In this document: positions 23,332-35,754 of the stretch, piece after piece
Position numbering within the stretch: the first letter of the stretch is position 1
Layout of the letters: the number at the start of each line of letters is the position of its first letter
Assembly (NCBI GenBank): GCA_963971425.1
Contig: OZ020525.1
Location: forward strand, 8,353,560-8,417,559
Direction of reading: 5' to 3'
DNA from: Bryoerythrophyllum caledonicum
Taxonomy: Eukaryota > Streptophyta > Bryopsida > Pottiales > Pottiaceae
Length of the DNA: 64,000 nt
Translations under genes and position numbers: made by a program
The notes under the pieces: generated by a model
What the model was told of the DNA's origin: nothing
The model's input: only the letters and a program-made list of their open reading frames with translations
Database searches by the model: none

Positions 23332-24286
23332 CATATTTATCCATCTTCCTTTCAATCAGATGAAACTTGCCAATTCCTTCCCAACTCATACAATCCCAAA
23401 CTATTATGTTTCCTCCATGTTTGATTGTAGATTGCACATGTCGATCTAAAAGACATTCTCCACTCTTTCTCCAACAATACTCACGCCCATCTGAGCCAAA
23501 AAGATTGAACTTGGACTCATTAGAGAAAATGATATGAGCTCTAAACTCCCAACATGCATGCTTGCACTTCTTTGCCCATTGCAAACAACGTGCTTGATGT
23601 TTCTTTGTCAAAAGTGGCTTCTTGGTCTTCACACATGCTCTCAAATCTTGCCTCCGAAGACTCCTTTTGACTGTATCATCACTCAATCGTATGCCCTAAG
23701 ATTGTACCATTCTTCCTAGATAGTTGCCGCTGTACTTGTATTTTGATCATTTAATCTCCTCACAATGTCACAATCATCACGTTCATTAAGAATTATAGGT
23801 TTACCAGGTGAAGTTTTGTCTGATAGGCTCTCTCTCTCACGAAACCTTCGCACTATGTCAGTCGAAGTGCTTCGAGAAATGCCCAAAATTGCAGAAATCT
23901 GGTCATATGAGTTGCCTCCCTCCTACATCTAAAGAATTTCCCTATGTTGATTCTCAGACCTTCTAGGAGCCATAGCATATCGCCTAAGGCCTCTCCAAAT
24001 CTTACAAAAAAAACCACACCAAAAAGCCTCACAAGTGCACTTGTAGTGAGAAGATAGTGGTGAGTACAACTTATGTGCATATTAAGTCGTACATACCCCT
24101 TTCTAATTTTTGCATGTATAATCTCTACAAGTGGAAAATTTTGAGGGAGTCAATGTTAATTAGGTGTCATGTAGTGTACTAATTAAAGCTGACCCAAAAT
24201 ATCTCTTACCAATCCACAAACTACGCTATAGTCAACACCTATTTCAGGGATGTTTCACTGTCCGAATACTTTTGTTTGCCACTGTA

Positions 24287-25021
24287 TATTATATACACTA
24301 GATGTGCAGTTGTGGAGACAAATACTATTGTCAACCTCTCATAAATAGCGTAGTAGGGCCACAATACTAAACATCATTTTCTTTATGATGCTATATTCGT
24401 TAAAGTAAGAAATTTCAATCTTTGATAATGCTATATGACGAAGAGATACAAATTTCACAAAATATAAAATGACCATAATGGGAATCAAACTCATATTTGT
24501 AGTGCCACACTCTTATGGCAAGCCCTTCAAAAATGACAAGCACCTACTAAATAAGTTATTCTGGCACAAAGGCAAATTGCTATTCTATTTTTTTTACCTT
24601 GGTTAATAAAGTTTGGATTTTCTTTAAACCTCTACACTAAGCCTTTAGCCTATTTAAGGGAGTTCTAAGTATATTTTCAGTTAGGATTACAAAATTTATA
24701 ACTATCTACAATTGTCAATTTTATATGAAATTTCAAAGTGCAAAGCAACCTCTAATCCAATCTTTGATGTCTCCATTTTCCATATCAAGACTTAGATGTT
24801 TCCGGTTTGTGCTCATGAGAGAATCCAATTTGATCAACTAAACATTCTAAGAGCACCCTCACGTTTGCCAGTAAGCGAATTGATATGCTCATATCTATTA
24901 TATTTACAAGCAGAAATTTGGTCGTTTCCAGAAATTCACAAACATCTCCTTTAAATTCTAAAACAAATTAATTTTTCAAAAAAAATTGTTTGGAGTTTAG
25001 AAGAGGTTGTTTTAGACCCCA
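24287..25021. other. AT-rich spacer
   Basis: No ORF, motif or repeat was recognised. Confidence 0.5.
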
Positions 25022-25865
25022 TTAACCCTTAAAGGACAATTTGTATTTGTGGGGGACAAATTGAGTTTGGGCACGTTTCTAAAAACTTATATTGAAGATA
25101 CATAATGAATAGGAGTATGAATATGGGTCATCTCTGTGGTGATATATATATTTTTTGGATTTATAAGAAAAAAGATAAAAATGGTGCTGCAAACATCGAA
25201 AGCTCAAGTTTAGGGGAGTTGGGCAGGGTACTATAGAGCTAAATAGTGCACTTTTGAAGGCATGTAGAAGTGAAGGAAAGTTCTTGGCAACCCTTATTTA
25301 CTTGAAAACATGTAGAAGTAAAGAATTTTACTTTTTTTCATTTTTTTTCTACTTACAGAAGAAGGCCTAATAATTCTATCCACTAAATGGATTTTAGATC
25401 CATAATTATCTTTCTATTTGAAAAACATAATTATTTTCCTACGTAAATGTTGCTTTCTATACCCTTAGTCATTGCAAGTCCATTTCAATGATCCCAAACA
25501 CCTTCATTACTTGTGATTTTTGGCATGCATGATCTAACACAAAGTAGAACTTAGATCCATAAAAGAATTGCTATGCGCAATTGGAAAATATGCCATTATC
25601 TTGAGTTGTATAACACAAAGTACACTGACCTTGTCTACGCGCGGAAGAAAAATAATCATACTCCTCTCTAAAATTGCATGTATCTTACAATCCGTGCGGT
25701 CAACGCAAACAAATTTTTTTGAGTGTTTTCATGTGATAGTTTAATTGAAGATCCTACGGTTGAAAATTTTAAAACATTGTTCAAATTAGTCTTACAATGT
25801 CACCTCTTAGAGAGGCAGTTTTGGGGTGGTTTGGTGAAACTTAGTCTCAGTTCTTCAGGGGTTAA
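25022..25865 (+). mobile_element. TTAA-ended element, copy c (844 bp)
   Basis: The left end is TTAACCCTTAAAGGAC and the right end is TTCTTCAGGGGTTAA. It carries CAATCCGTGCGGTCAA (about 25689) and GATCCTACGGTTGAAA (about 25750). Its middle (25262-25720) matches 62757-63275 in the same orientation, and 19640-20000 in the opposite one. Confidence 0.8.
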
Positions 25866-26330
25866 AAAATATTCAAAACAAAAAAGTCCTTGTAGTGATT
25901 GATAGTGTTTGGTAACATTGGCGCTATGATCCAAACTTGACGGATGCAAATTCTAAGTACAATCAGGGTGAGATTGACGATACCGTAATACGATTGACGA
26001 CGTGGAAAGCACCAAGCATGAACTGAGTGGTGCCAAAGAGACTGGCACAAGTGAGAGGTTGGAACCTCGTGGTGGCCATGGAGATGCGCCTGCCAGAAGG
26101 ACAAGTGAACCGACCATAATCAAGGCAAGCTCATAAGTAAGTGCGGAGGATCAATTGTTGGACATGATGGAAGGAATTCAGTTGTTTGTAGAAACAGACA
26201 CAAGTATCACACGTTCCGTGAGTATATGTCAAACGACTTCTGTGATTGCCACGTTTCACCAGCCCTGGCGCCAAGGGACAATGCGCAAGACATGGCATCA
26301 CTTTTGACCACACGTCGCTCGTCTAGACTG

Positions 26331-26417
26331 CCAATTCTCACTCCTCACTCCGGGATCTCCCTATTTACCCTGGTCGAGCGTAAATAGGGAGATCCCGGAG
26401 TGAGGAGTGAGAATTGG
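26331..26417. repeat. Perfect 38-bp inverted repeat (hairpin)
   Basis: Arms 26331-26368 and 26380-26417 are exact reverse complements around an 11-nt loop (CCTGGTCGAGC). The arm starts CCAATTCTCACTCCTCACTC. No mismatches were seen. It could be a young foldback element or the precursor of a small RNA. Confidence 0.9.
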
Positions 26418-26945
26418 AGGGGGGCCCTATTTGATTAGAGGGGGAGGCCTTCATGGGGGAGTTTGGGGCCATAGGTAAGAAATTTGACCAAGAAAAATTC
26501 AAAAAAAGCCTCTAGAGCCCCAAAAGTTAAAAGGCCAGAAAAATGGACCACCCAAGGCTGAGGGTTGGTGCAACGCTCGACCGGGGTATTCAGGCAAATC
26601 CCTCGCTCCGCCTACCGCATCAGGGATGTAGCAGCCTCGCTACTAGGGTGGGAGGGGGGTGTGGACAAAACCTGCCCCCCATTCATTTTTTTGGTTCCTG
26701 GGCCCTTTCTAAATAAAAACCTCTCATTGGTGGAATCCAAGTGTCATGGTGGAGCCCCCCAAGGCCTCAACTTTTGGCAAAAGTCTTCCTAGATCTCTCT
26801 TAAATAAGAGAGTCGGGAAAACAAGCCCCATTTACCCCCTCGCCTTTAAGATACGGGGCCCACTCAAGGTTGGGCTTTGGTGCAATGCGTGTGGGCCCAT
26901 GGGGGTAAATAATGGGATCACTACATCCCCACATTCCACATGAGA
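26418..26945 (-). mobile_element. GC-rich element related to 63668-63946
   Basis: The reverse complement of 26430-26530 shares TTTTTCTGGCC, AGAGGCTTTTTTT and GGCCCC-rich blocks with the MITE near the end of the window. CCCATTTACCCCC (26827) and GGGGGTAAATAATGGG (about 26904) form an inverted pair at its far end. Confidence 0.5.
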
Positions 26946-27205
26946 TTCCAAATCGGACTCATTATATATCAGATATTCAATTAAGTGAACTAGTGGCGTA
27001 TAGGTTACCATACCGATTGGTCATTTTTTGATTACAACCCGTGGTTTTTATGATCCGAGGGTGTAAGATGTCAGTTGGAAGGAGAGACGATTGTAGATTA
27101 GAACTTGTCATGGAGATGGTGATGGGGTGGTTAATGGGAGCTAACCATATTATGTTGGTTATGAGGAATCAAATTAATTTTGGAACTAGAAAAAGGTCCC
27201 AGTTG

Positions 27206-27540
27206 GATAAATCTCTAAAGGACCAAGAGTTCCAATGTGGACTTTTGCATATCTTAGGCATGTTCCTCTCATTGGAATTTATAATTTTATATGTCCAATT
27301 CCTATAGCATTGTATGAAGATGCGAGAAATTGAGAGTTACATGGAAGTATATCTTTATTCACATTGGACTTGTAAAAAACAAGTTATGCCATCTTAAACC
27401 CTATACCCTGCAGACCAAAAGTCTTGAGGTGGACTGTTGCAAATTTTGGGCACGCTCCAAATATCACATTTTGTATTTCTGAATTTTGGAATTCTGTGTG
27501 ATGATTCGAAGATAAGGGCTACGTTGAAACATTCTATATA
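27206..27540 (+). mobile_element. Two tandem fragments of the TTAA sub-family
   Basis: CTCTAAAGGACCAAGAGTTC (27212) and CAGACCAAAAGTCTTGAGG (27410) are each followed by a TGTTGCAAAT or TTTGCATATC stretch, as at 17585-17780. Confidence 0.5.
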
Positions 27541-27888
27541 TTTCAAGTAGACCTATACAGCCTGGTGAACATTTTTTCTTCCTGTAGAAATATATAACAA
27601 TTTACTAAATATTACCAGAATAATATACAATATGATAAGCAACCACGAGTTCCTGTAGCTTCCATGTGTAAATTGTGACGGGGAAAGGCAAGCTAGTAAC
27701 CAAAGAGGCAACGCACGTTCATTCATCCATCCATCCCTTCCTCTCTCCATGTGGGAAGCAAGGGAGCGACCAGTGACAGGGCCCAGCATGCAAAGATATC
27801 TCACGCGCAGCAGTGGGGCCTCGATCGGAGAGTGGCCAGCAGGTGCACGCGGGTCCCAGCCTCAGTGATCAGCGACTCGCGAGTGCGG

Positions 27889-27896
27889 TATAAGTA
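27889..27896 (+). promoter_or_regulatory. Possible TATA box (TATAAGTA)
   Basis: TATAAGTA sits in a locally GC-rich stretch, followed by a pyrimidine-rich CCTACC/CACTCACG leader-like sequence. A possible AATAAA lies at 29433-29438. No protein-coding frame links them, so any transcript would be non-coding or an LTR. Confidence 0.3.
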
Positions 27897-28129
27897 CCCC
27901 CTCCAGCCCTACCAAAAGACATCCTCGGGCACTTATCGACGCACTGGCTCCTAATTCCCCACCTCTACCTGTACTCACGCTGTCCTCTTGTGGCCCAGCT
28001 CCCCAGGTTGCGACGTACCATACGACGCTGCCAGCCTATCGTGCCTACCTCCAACTCCTGAGCGTTCGTTGTAGTGGTTGATCCCGTTCGTTGTAGTGGT
28101 TGCGTAATTGTCGCCCTGCCGTGAGCGTG

Positions 28130-28660
28130 GCAGACGTTCAGACTGTGAGCTATTTGTAATTGTCTGTAGTGAGCTTGGAATGGAAGTTATCTAGATGCTT
28201 TTGATAGTTGTCTAGAATTGTTGTATGCAGTCTGGAAATAGTCTGGATTGCCATGTCAGTGTGCCTGAACAGCGGTAGTTATCTCGAATTGTGTTCAGGG
28301 AGCTTGGGTGGTGTGCCAGCTTCTGTGATAGTTGTCAAGAATTGTCTGCAGTAGCCCAGATTAGACCGTGTTGTTTCTTCTGTGATAGTTATCTAGGATT
28401 GTATGCAGCGATATCGGTAGTTCAGTCTGTGTGTGCCTTTCGTGATCTAGTTGTTTGCAGAAGTGCGATTGGTAATGATAGTGATAGGATTATTGCCTGC
28501 GAACTTCTGGAGTCTTAACGACTGTACTGCTGTGCCTGATCCTTTGACAGTGATATATAAGGGTGTCTGCAGTGAGTTTGGTGGTCTAGAGTATGCGGTG
28601 CCTCTCGTGACAATAATCTAGAACTGTCTGCAGTGAGCTTGTCTCGGCCTGAGCTTTCTA
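28130..28660 (+). repeat. Degenerate TGTCTGCAGTGAGCTTGG tandem repeat
   Basis: Variants of GATAGTTATCTAGAATTG followed by TGTCTGCAGTGAGCTTGG recur at least six times at irregular spacing of about 70-110 bp. The closing stretch at 28716-28806 carries a roughly 22-bp imperfect inverted repeat (CTTCCAACAAC/GTTGTTGGAAG). Function unknown. Confidence 0.6.
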
Positions 28661-28809
28661 GCGATCTGGCACCAGCGCACCAGCGATGATATACCAGGTG
28701 GCAGGTGTTTGTTTTTCTCCCTCAAAGGCTTCCAACAACGTCGTCAGCACACACCTCCAAACTGTAGCCACGTGTGCCTTGCTGTTGTTGGAAGGCCTTC
28801 GTGGGAGAT

Positions 28810-30139
28810 AAAAAGACTCTTGCAGTTCTCAAGACTGTAGACTGAAGATTGAAAAGCTCTCAAGACTCCAGCAGCTCGGGATCTAGACCCAGCTCAGTAC
28901 TACTCCTCCGTAACCTCTCGAGGAGGATTCAGTGTGAGAATTTTCTCGTATTCCTTGGATGATCGTGTCATTCTGCAAGTTTCTCTGTTTGTGTCTTTAT
29001 TGATGGTGAGATATTGGTCTTTCTGCTATGGCCTTATTGCAGTTAGCGAGACTTACCGAAGCAACGATTCTACCGACACAGCTCGCATTTGGCAGCTTCG
29101 GACTATCTGATAATCTAGATAGTTATTAGTCCTTGATGCAACAGTTGTGGATGCCACCAGCATTATTCTGAAGCTTACTTGTCAATTTCAACAGAATATC
29201 AGTCACCCGTTCTGCATTGAACTGTGCTTGCGAGAGTCGATCATGAGGGCGGATCATTGAGATTGTAAGGATCCAGTCGACAATTAGAAAGGACTCGAAT
29301 TCGGATTGAACGAAGGTCTTGAACAATCAGAATTCGTCTTACAACGATCTCGTTCGAATAATTGCTCGTATATCTGCAACATTCCACTCTCCGAGAGTCT
29401 ATCACCTTGTACTCAAAGTCTCAAAACTGATAAATAAAACCTTAATTTGGCTCATCTATTTTGGAGGGATTTGTTGCGGCTTCTGAAATTCATGTCATGA
29501 AGCTAGCTCGCCTGGAGTTTATAGATGTGTCAATCTAGTATCATTCAACTGTATTGCAAGATAGACAATGAATGTGCCCCTGTCTGGTGTTTTGAAGTTC
29601 AAAAGTGAGTAATTTCTAAGCCTGCTTTGAGTTTCAATTATTGCCTACTAGAATCTTGATACAGCGAAACGACTGAATCTTACTCAGTTTTCATAAGAAC
29701 GAGACTAATTGAACAATTCCACAATTTGATTCCTGAAAGTACCCAGAGAGATAAAATTGGAAATCATATTTCACTGATTAGTATTTTAGAGAATAATATT
29801 TCCCACGAATTCTTACCCAGCAATTCACATCTGAAACCTGTCCAAAGGGAGTACTTGAAACTGCTCTCAAACCACGTATAAAGTTTAGAACAGCTGGGTT
29901 TAGATTTTTCTTTATTTAAGCCACCATCTGTTTGAGATTCAAACTCAGCTACAGTGTTTTTAAATGTTCACTTGGTCTGGCCCACACTAATTCCCAGATT
30001 GTGCTGGAATAGTCTGGTTCCACTTTGAATATGATTCATGAATAAACTGGGATAACAGAATAGAGGAACTTGTTCATCAAACGTCCTAGCTCACATCAAA
30101 TAATCAGTTTCTTATTGGTGTGGATAACTGGTTTAACCT
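28810..30139. other. Spacer after the degenerate repeat
   Basis: No coding frame is recognised; a 66-codon minus-strand ORF (29126-29326) has no known motif. Confidence 0.4.
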
Positions 30140-31092
30140 TTAACCCCTAAGATACCAAGACAATTTCACACCAAAAACACTTCAATATTAATGGATTCTA
30201 GTGCAATGAATAAAGAAGGTAACAAAAACTTTGATTTTTAGTTCTGACCGTAGGATCTCAATAAAGGCTTATTAAGTGACACATGTACAAAATTTCATAA
30301 ACTTTGACTGCACGGATTGAAAGATTATAGTGTTTGAAGTCAAGAAAATGGTTCATTTTCTTCCATGCGTTTAGTGGATCAACAGACTTTGACTTCAGTT
30401 GGTGTCATAAAATTTCACTACACAAGGTCTAAATCTATTACCATCTTGTTAAGCATGATGTTAGCTCCTTATACACCAATTTTTAGAGGTAGAGATAGGG
30501 TGTAACATATTCAAAACAAGTGTGCAAGGAGTGGAGGCTCGAAATTTGTTAATTCACACTTTAATTTTTTTTGAACTTAATATGTTTTCGATTGATAATC
30601 CGAATGCTTAATAAGAAGGTTTACATTACATATTGTTGTGGAAAAAATAAAAAGTGAAAAATATGAAGATCTCTAGGTTTTATGTGGAAAAGAAGAAGTT
30701 TTTTTGGTACCTTGCCCGACAATGAGTGACAATGTGTGAAAATGTTTGACTTGGGTTGGTATGCTATTTTTCACTAAAGACAAGAACTTTTTTTTGACAA
30801 CATGAAAGGAAATAATATTACTTGCGAGTACTGAAAATCTCACTTTCAATAGAGTGTCCTATCAAAAGTTTTTGGAGGTGCCCGAGGTGCCCGTCCTCCC
30901 CGTTTAAAATTCAAAACCCTATAACTTTTTCATCAAATGTCCAATTTAGGAAAAAATTGTTTTCCCACTGAGCTCTTGGTAATGTCTTTCTATAGTAAAA
31001 ATTTCAAAGTGGAATGTTGGAAATTGACACCATAGGAACCTGACTGATTTTTCAAAAAGCCCTTTTTGGACACTTGGTCCTTTAGAGGTTAA
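30140..31092 (-). mobile_element. TTAA-ended element, copy d (953 bp), inverted
   Basis: The ends are TTAACCCCTAAGATACC and TTGGTCCTTTAGAGGTTAA. The markers appear reversed (GACCGTAGGATCTC near 30245, TTTGACTGCACGGATTG near 30303), so it is inverted relative to copies a and c. Confidence 0.8.
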
Positions 31093-31308
31093 CGTGTGAA
31101 GGTGCTATTGGTGGCCAACGTATTTTACATGGTGTAGTATTTGAACATGTCAACATGACAAGGTCCACATATTATTGAAATGACCTCCAAATGAAACATG
31201 TTAGTTGAAGAATCTATGATCTAAAGTTGTAAGTCTGGATAAATTTTTATACATTTTTTTATTCTACAGAGTAAAATATATACATGTATATACAATTCCC
31301 GACTAACG

Positions 31309-31598
31309 TTGAACCCTTTAGAACCGATGGTGTGTGAGAATCTACGAGTGTTCTAGATCAGACAAAATAACATCCAAGCAGTGGGTTCATTTGAGCACAA
31401 AAAATCTATGAACTCATTTCACGGAAATCACTGTAGCTTGCCAATGCTTGCACCGATTGTCGTGGCAATGGTCTTAATTATCTTCTTCCACCTGTAAGTC
31501 ATGGTCTATTTTTTCCTTTGAGGTGGCCTCTAGCGCTTGCTACAAAAGTTATTGTGCCAAAACAATCCATACATGGTCGTTTGGCCTTAAAGGGTTAA
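31309..31598 (+). mobile_element. TTAA-ended element, copy e (290 bp)
   Basis: The left end is TTGAACCCTTTAGAACC, where TTAA has become TTGA; the right end is GGCCTTAAAGGGTTAA. It contains the GAGAATCTACGAGTG block also seen at 16470-16590. Confidence 0.65.
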
Positions 31599-31604
31599 GG
31601 GAAC

Positions 31605-31829
31605 TTAACCCATATTGGACTAAGGCATTTCAGAGCAATCTCTACTCCATTGATTAATAATTGCCCATCTTAGATTTTTGAGAAGGTAACCATAGGATCT
31701 CTCTTCTATACTTATATGAGAGGACACTGTGGTAATTTTTTTGAATTTTGACTGTATGAATTGAAAAATATTTGGAGTCAGAGCAAATTTTTTGTCTCTT
31801 GATAGGACATTTGGTCCTTTAGGGGTTCC
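31605..31829 (+). mobile_element. TTAA-ended element, copy f (225 bp)
   Basis: It begins TTAACCCATATTGGACT and ends TTGGTCCTTTAGGGGTTCC. Weak forms of both internal markers are present. It lies only 6 bp after copy e, so the two are head-to-tail. Confidence 0.65.
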
Positions 31830-31915
31830 AAATTCAATGCATGTGCTAATTACAAGTACAATAAAACCCATATATTTTTGTTAGGACTATGGTCTCACAT
31901 GTCTTTATTGATGTC

Positions 31916-32234
31916 GTGTAAAGAAAGATCAATAACCACAACAGATCCAAAGTCCTAACCAACATTAAATAAACGAAAAAACATATACTAAAACAAGTAT
32001 ACGTACTACACCTAACATCCACGGATGAATGTGATGCGCGGCCGTACGTCCTTAAACCCGTAGATTAAAAACAAACTAATCTACGCTAAAATACTACGAT
32101 GTGAAGAGGCCCTCGACGCCACATCCCGTGACAGCTGTTGTGTAAAGAAAGATCGATAACCACAACAGATCGAGAGTCCTAACCAACATCTAATTAACGA
32201 AAAAATATATACTAAAACAAGTATATGTAGTACA
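31916..32234 (+). repeat. Direct duplication of about 95 bp, 223 bp apart
   Basis: The blocks at about 31916-32010 and 32139-32234 are near-identical. Both contain GTAAAGAAAGATC, AACCACAACAGATC and ATACTAAAACAAGTATA. The spacer between them is CpG-rich. Confidence 0.85.
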
Positions 32235-32526
32235 TCCTTAAGTGCCCCCTTAGCAGATAAAGGGACCCTCTATCCAGCTAGGACCAAACAACACTAACAA
32301 GACTAAATGCCACGGTGATATCGTTCCAACAACTATATGGACTCAGTCGAAGATGTCGCCCGCCTCCAAAGCAATAAGCATATAGAGAAGAAAAAAGAGA
32401 GGGTAGGCCATGTGCAATGTGAGCCCCATCTTTAATTGTTTTAGGAAACTTTGTTGCTAATCCCTTGGTCAATCTCCACCGTGCCTATCCCTGAATCGAA
32501 CCAAGAACTCCAACTAGATGGCAACG

Positions 32527-34070
32527 TGTGAGCCCCAAAATCAGCTCACGGTGTCAAAAGGATTAAACAACTCACAATTTAATAGTAGGAAGTAGTGAAT
32601 TGGGTTAAGAGGTTAAATTAACTCATGATTTTTTTGCTAAAGTAGCCAATTGGCCTCTTAAACTGCCATTTCTCAATTTAAAAGCCATCTTATGGCAATT
32701 AATGATTTTTATGTGGTTAAATAAAAAATAAATAAGGATTAAAAAAATAAACAAAAAGATGATAAGAAGAAAAAAATAAAATAGAAAATAAAAAACCTTC
32801 TCAACCATTAGAAGGGCCACAAGTAAACCCGGGTGTTTTTAACACTATTCGAAGGGGTGACAAGAAGGAAAGAAAGAATTATAATGAACGGAAACAAAGA
32901 AAAAAGAATTAGGCTTAAAAACCTAATGAAAATTAATTAAGGGAAAGGTTAAAACTTAAAAGGCTTGAAGCAAAAGCCTCCACCAATCACTATTTAATTA
33001 AGGTAGTCACATGCAAATGGTGACAATAGGTTAGGTAGATTTAGGTAGAGTTGAAACCTTGGAATTATATAAAGTAGCCTCAATTATTGGAGGCCCATGT
33101 GCTCGCCTTGTGACAAAAGATTAAAAGAGGTTATTCATGGAAACTTGGGGCACTTCCAAGTTGTGGAAAAAAAGGGGGGTTAGAGGAAAAAATTAGCTTA
33201 AATGCTAAGTTGGGGAAGGCCAGCCGTGGAAGGTGGTGGCGGAGGTCGTGCGAGCATGGGAATAGCAAGGGAACAACGAGGAACGCGTTTGAAAGCCGTC
33301 GGCAGCCAGGTCACTCTCTGGAGGCGAAGCTCGGTCTGTGGGGAGAGGACTGAATCGAATTAGAGCGAAGGAGAGAGGAGAACCCCGGCTGGGCTGTGTG
33401 CATGTGAGGGTGTGGGGGGAAGGACCCCGGTTGAGAAAAAAACAAGAGTCTGCAACCAAGCTCGCTTGAGTGGAGAGTGTGAACTAGGTCAGAGCGAGAA
33501 GAGAAGGAGACAGAGGCGAAGGCCCGACTACAGAGTGGATGTGAGTCATCAGGGTAGTATGTGAGTGTAGGAGCTGGGGAAGAGCCCCGAAGTTGCGAGA
33601 AGCGCAAAAGCCGAAGGTTGGTGGAGGCTAAAGATCACGAGATCAGGGCGAAGAGCGAGATCACAAACAGAAGAGCGAATTTACGGTAAAGAGCGAGATC
33701 ACGAGCTGAAGACGGTGAAGAGCGAGATCACGAATAGAAGAGCGAGCACGGCGAAGAGCGAGATCACGAACAGAAGATCAAGCTCAAGGCAAAGAGCGAG
33801 TTCACGAGTTGAAGACGGCGAAGAGTGGGATCACGAGATCACCGCGAAGAGCGAGATCGCGAGGTAAAGAGCCCCGAAGGTTTGAGGAGCGCGTGAGCTA
33901 AAGTGAACGAGCTCGACCTGAGAAGAAGGTGCCGACGAGGAGGATCGAGCTACAAGCAGGAATGCTTGGTTGTGAGCGGTGAGCAATGCTCGATGAACGG
34001 TGGGACGTGAGCGGTAGGACGTGAGCGATGAGTTGTCGGAAATTTCTTGCCCCAATTCTGTAGAAAGTGG
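32527..34070 (+). mobile_element. Possible LTR (TGTGAGCCCC start)
   Basis: A TGTGAGCCCC start is followed by AT-rich and then purine- and GC-rich sequence, an organisation like the insertion at 37944-40780. The far end and a target duplication were not found, so this is tentative. Confidence 0.3.
33630..33870 (+). repeat. GAAGAGCGAGATCACGA minisatellite
   Basis: Variants of GAAGAGCGAGATCACGA recur at roughly 20-35 bp spacing in a purine-rich stretch. The frame is not conserved. Confidence 0.8.
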
Positions 34071-34745
34071 ATGTTTAACCGTGGGGATTTGGCTATAGAG
34101 TACCCAATATCTGTGGAAGATTCGATGTCATATAGCCTATTTCCGTGGAACTTTTGCAGTAGTAGAGCCTATATCCACTTTTGAAATCTGGATTTCTTTT
34201 CTTGTTTTTGAATATGCATTGAGATTTCTTTTTCTTCTACCTTAAATTTATGATAAATTAAATTTTCTTAACATTTTAGTAATTCCTATTCTAAGATTAA
34301 TTTGTTTACTACAGATTAATTCTGGTACTAGGATCTCTCAAGTCAAAAGGCACAAGCGAGGACCTCCTCTTGAAGGGATGCATTGGGTCTCAAGAATGAA
34401 AGAGGGCAAAATGTTAAAGATTTTAAAAATGAAGAAAAAGAAAAGAAACCGGCTCGAGGGAAGAAGTACTAGGGTTTAGGAGGAAGGAAACATGAGAAGA
34501 AGAGAATGAAATGAAAAGAAAAAAAGAGGGAAAAAAAAGAGGAATGTGAAAGTGAATTTATTGAAAGTGGACCATGGTAAGGAAAAGGATTGAGGTAAAA
34601 AAAAAACAACAGAGGGACGAAAGAAGAAACCAAATAAATTAAAGGAAGGTTGGGACCAATTGAGAACTGGTCTATATAGATGTAGGTATTACATTCAGTA
34701 CTCGTATTATTGCAAGGGTAGCATCCAATCAATTAGGTGGATGAA

Positions 34746-34763
34746 GTTGTCGAACTCGACAAC
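34746..34763. repeat. Outlying palindrome, GTTGTCGAACTCGACAAC
   Basis: This is a variant of the 18-bp palindrome concentrated at 42211-43247, with perfect 8-bp arms. Weaker relatives occur at 35467-35482 and 36440-36457. Confidence 0.75.
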
Positions 34764-35754
34764 CGCCACCATGTATCTATTATCTAACTAAAAATGATGT
34801 TTACTGTATCCACATTATATTATTTGAAAGTGCTATATTTTTTTACATTTGATGATAATTATTACTTAGAGCATAATTATCCATACTGCTCAAAGGGGAT
34901 GAAAATATTCATTGAGAGTAAAGTTTTATTGCATTTATAAATCATATAGTGTGGACACACTAAACATCATTGTTAATTTACTATGAATTTTTACGGATAT
35001 GACTCGTCACCAGTAGAATGAAGTTGACCTAAATGTAAAATATTTGTAAATGTATACATAATTCTTCTAATATGTTGGGTTTAAAGTTTGTTACATGTTA
35101 TGGATATAGAGAAATATCAGTAAGTATAGGAGGCGATGTCCAGGAAATCATGTTAATAAGTAGAGAAGATGATGATATGGAAATGAGAAGGCACATACTA
35201 GATATAATGATGCTCTGACATGGTTTAGTGAAAGTGTCTTTTGATGTCAGGGTACAAATGAGATTTTAAAATTAAATATATAGTGATTAACTTAGTCCAT
35301 GGTGCTTTTTAGATGTGAAATATCCATGTTTATTAATTCATCAAGAATCAATTTGGTACTGTATAAAGTTCTGAATTGGATATCATCTATTCCCTTTTGC
35401 CTAGAGTTTGTGAACCATATACAAGGCTGAGAACCGAAGTTCAAGATTAGAATCTCCCTCATATGTGTTGTTGGACCCGACATGTGATTGATGCCAACTT
35501 TGGTCACGGTTCTCATATTGAGGGTCATACCCTTTTCTAAAAGAGAGTGATAATGAATTGGGAATAGGCACAATTTAAGACCCGTAACGATTCACAGTTG
35601 ATTATAACTCTGGTAGAATATCGAGTAATAGACAACAAATGCTAAAAAGGCAAGTATATTGAGTAGGTCATCACTCGTTTTCAAAATTCAAGAGCTGCCC
35701 TTATGTCACATTCACAAAATTCATAATCAAAACAATTGATGAAGGCTAGGATCA

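Larger units (their letters stand above)
22797..23973 (-). pseudogene. Tc1/mariner transposase, broken
   Basis: The start is ATG at 23971-23973 (MAPRRSENQHREIL). Helix-turn-helix segments follow, including ISAILGISRSTSTDIVRRFR. The catalytic core then shows IIFSNESKFNLFGSDG, FQHDNDPKHTA and SPDLNPVEHLWNEV, the DDE pattern of Tc1 transposases that cut and paste DNA at TA. The first catalytic Asp is Asn (codon 23519-23521). Stops lie near 23928, 23920 and 23726, and a 133-bp insertion with its duplication splits the core between the first and second acidic residues. The protein cannot be active; it ends at 22797 with ICQCL. Confidence 0.85.
22505..24286 (-). mobile_element. Tc1/mariner transposon
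   Basis: The right terminus (24251-24286), read on the minus strand, starts TACAGTGGCAAACAAAAGTA and goes on to ATTCGGACAGTG, a Tc1-type inverted repeat beginning at TA. The left end (22505-22543) is a decayed match starting TACACTATGGCAAG. A single transposase gene fills the interior on the minus strand and is itself interrupted by a SINE-like insertion. Confidence 0.85.

Noticed and set aside
33205..33607. Minus-strand Ser/Pro-rich ORFs
   Set aside because: They are antisense to a GA-rich low-complexity tract, with no domain.
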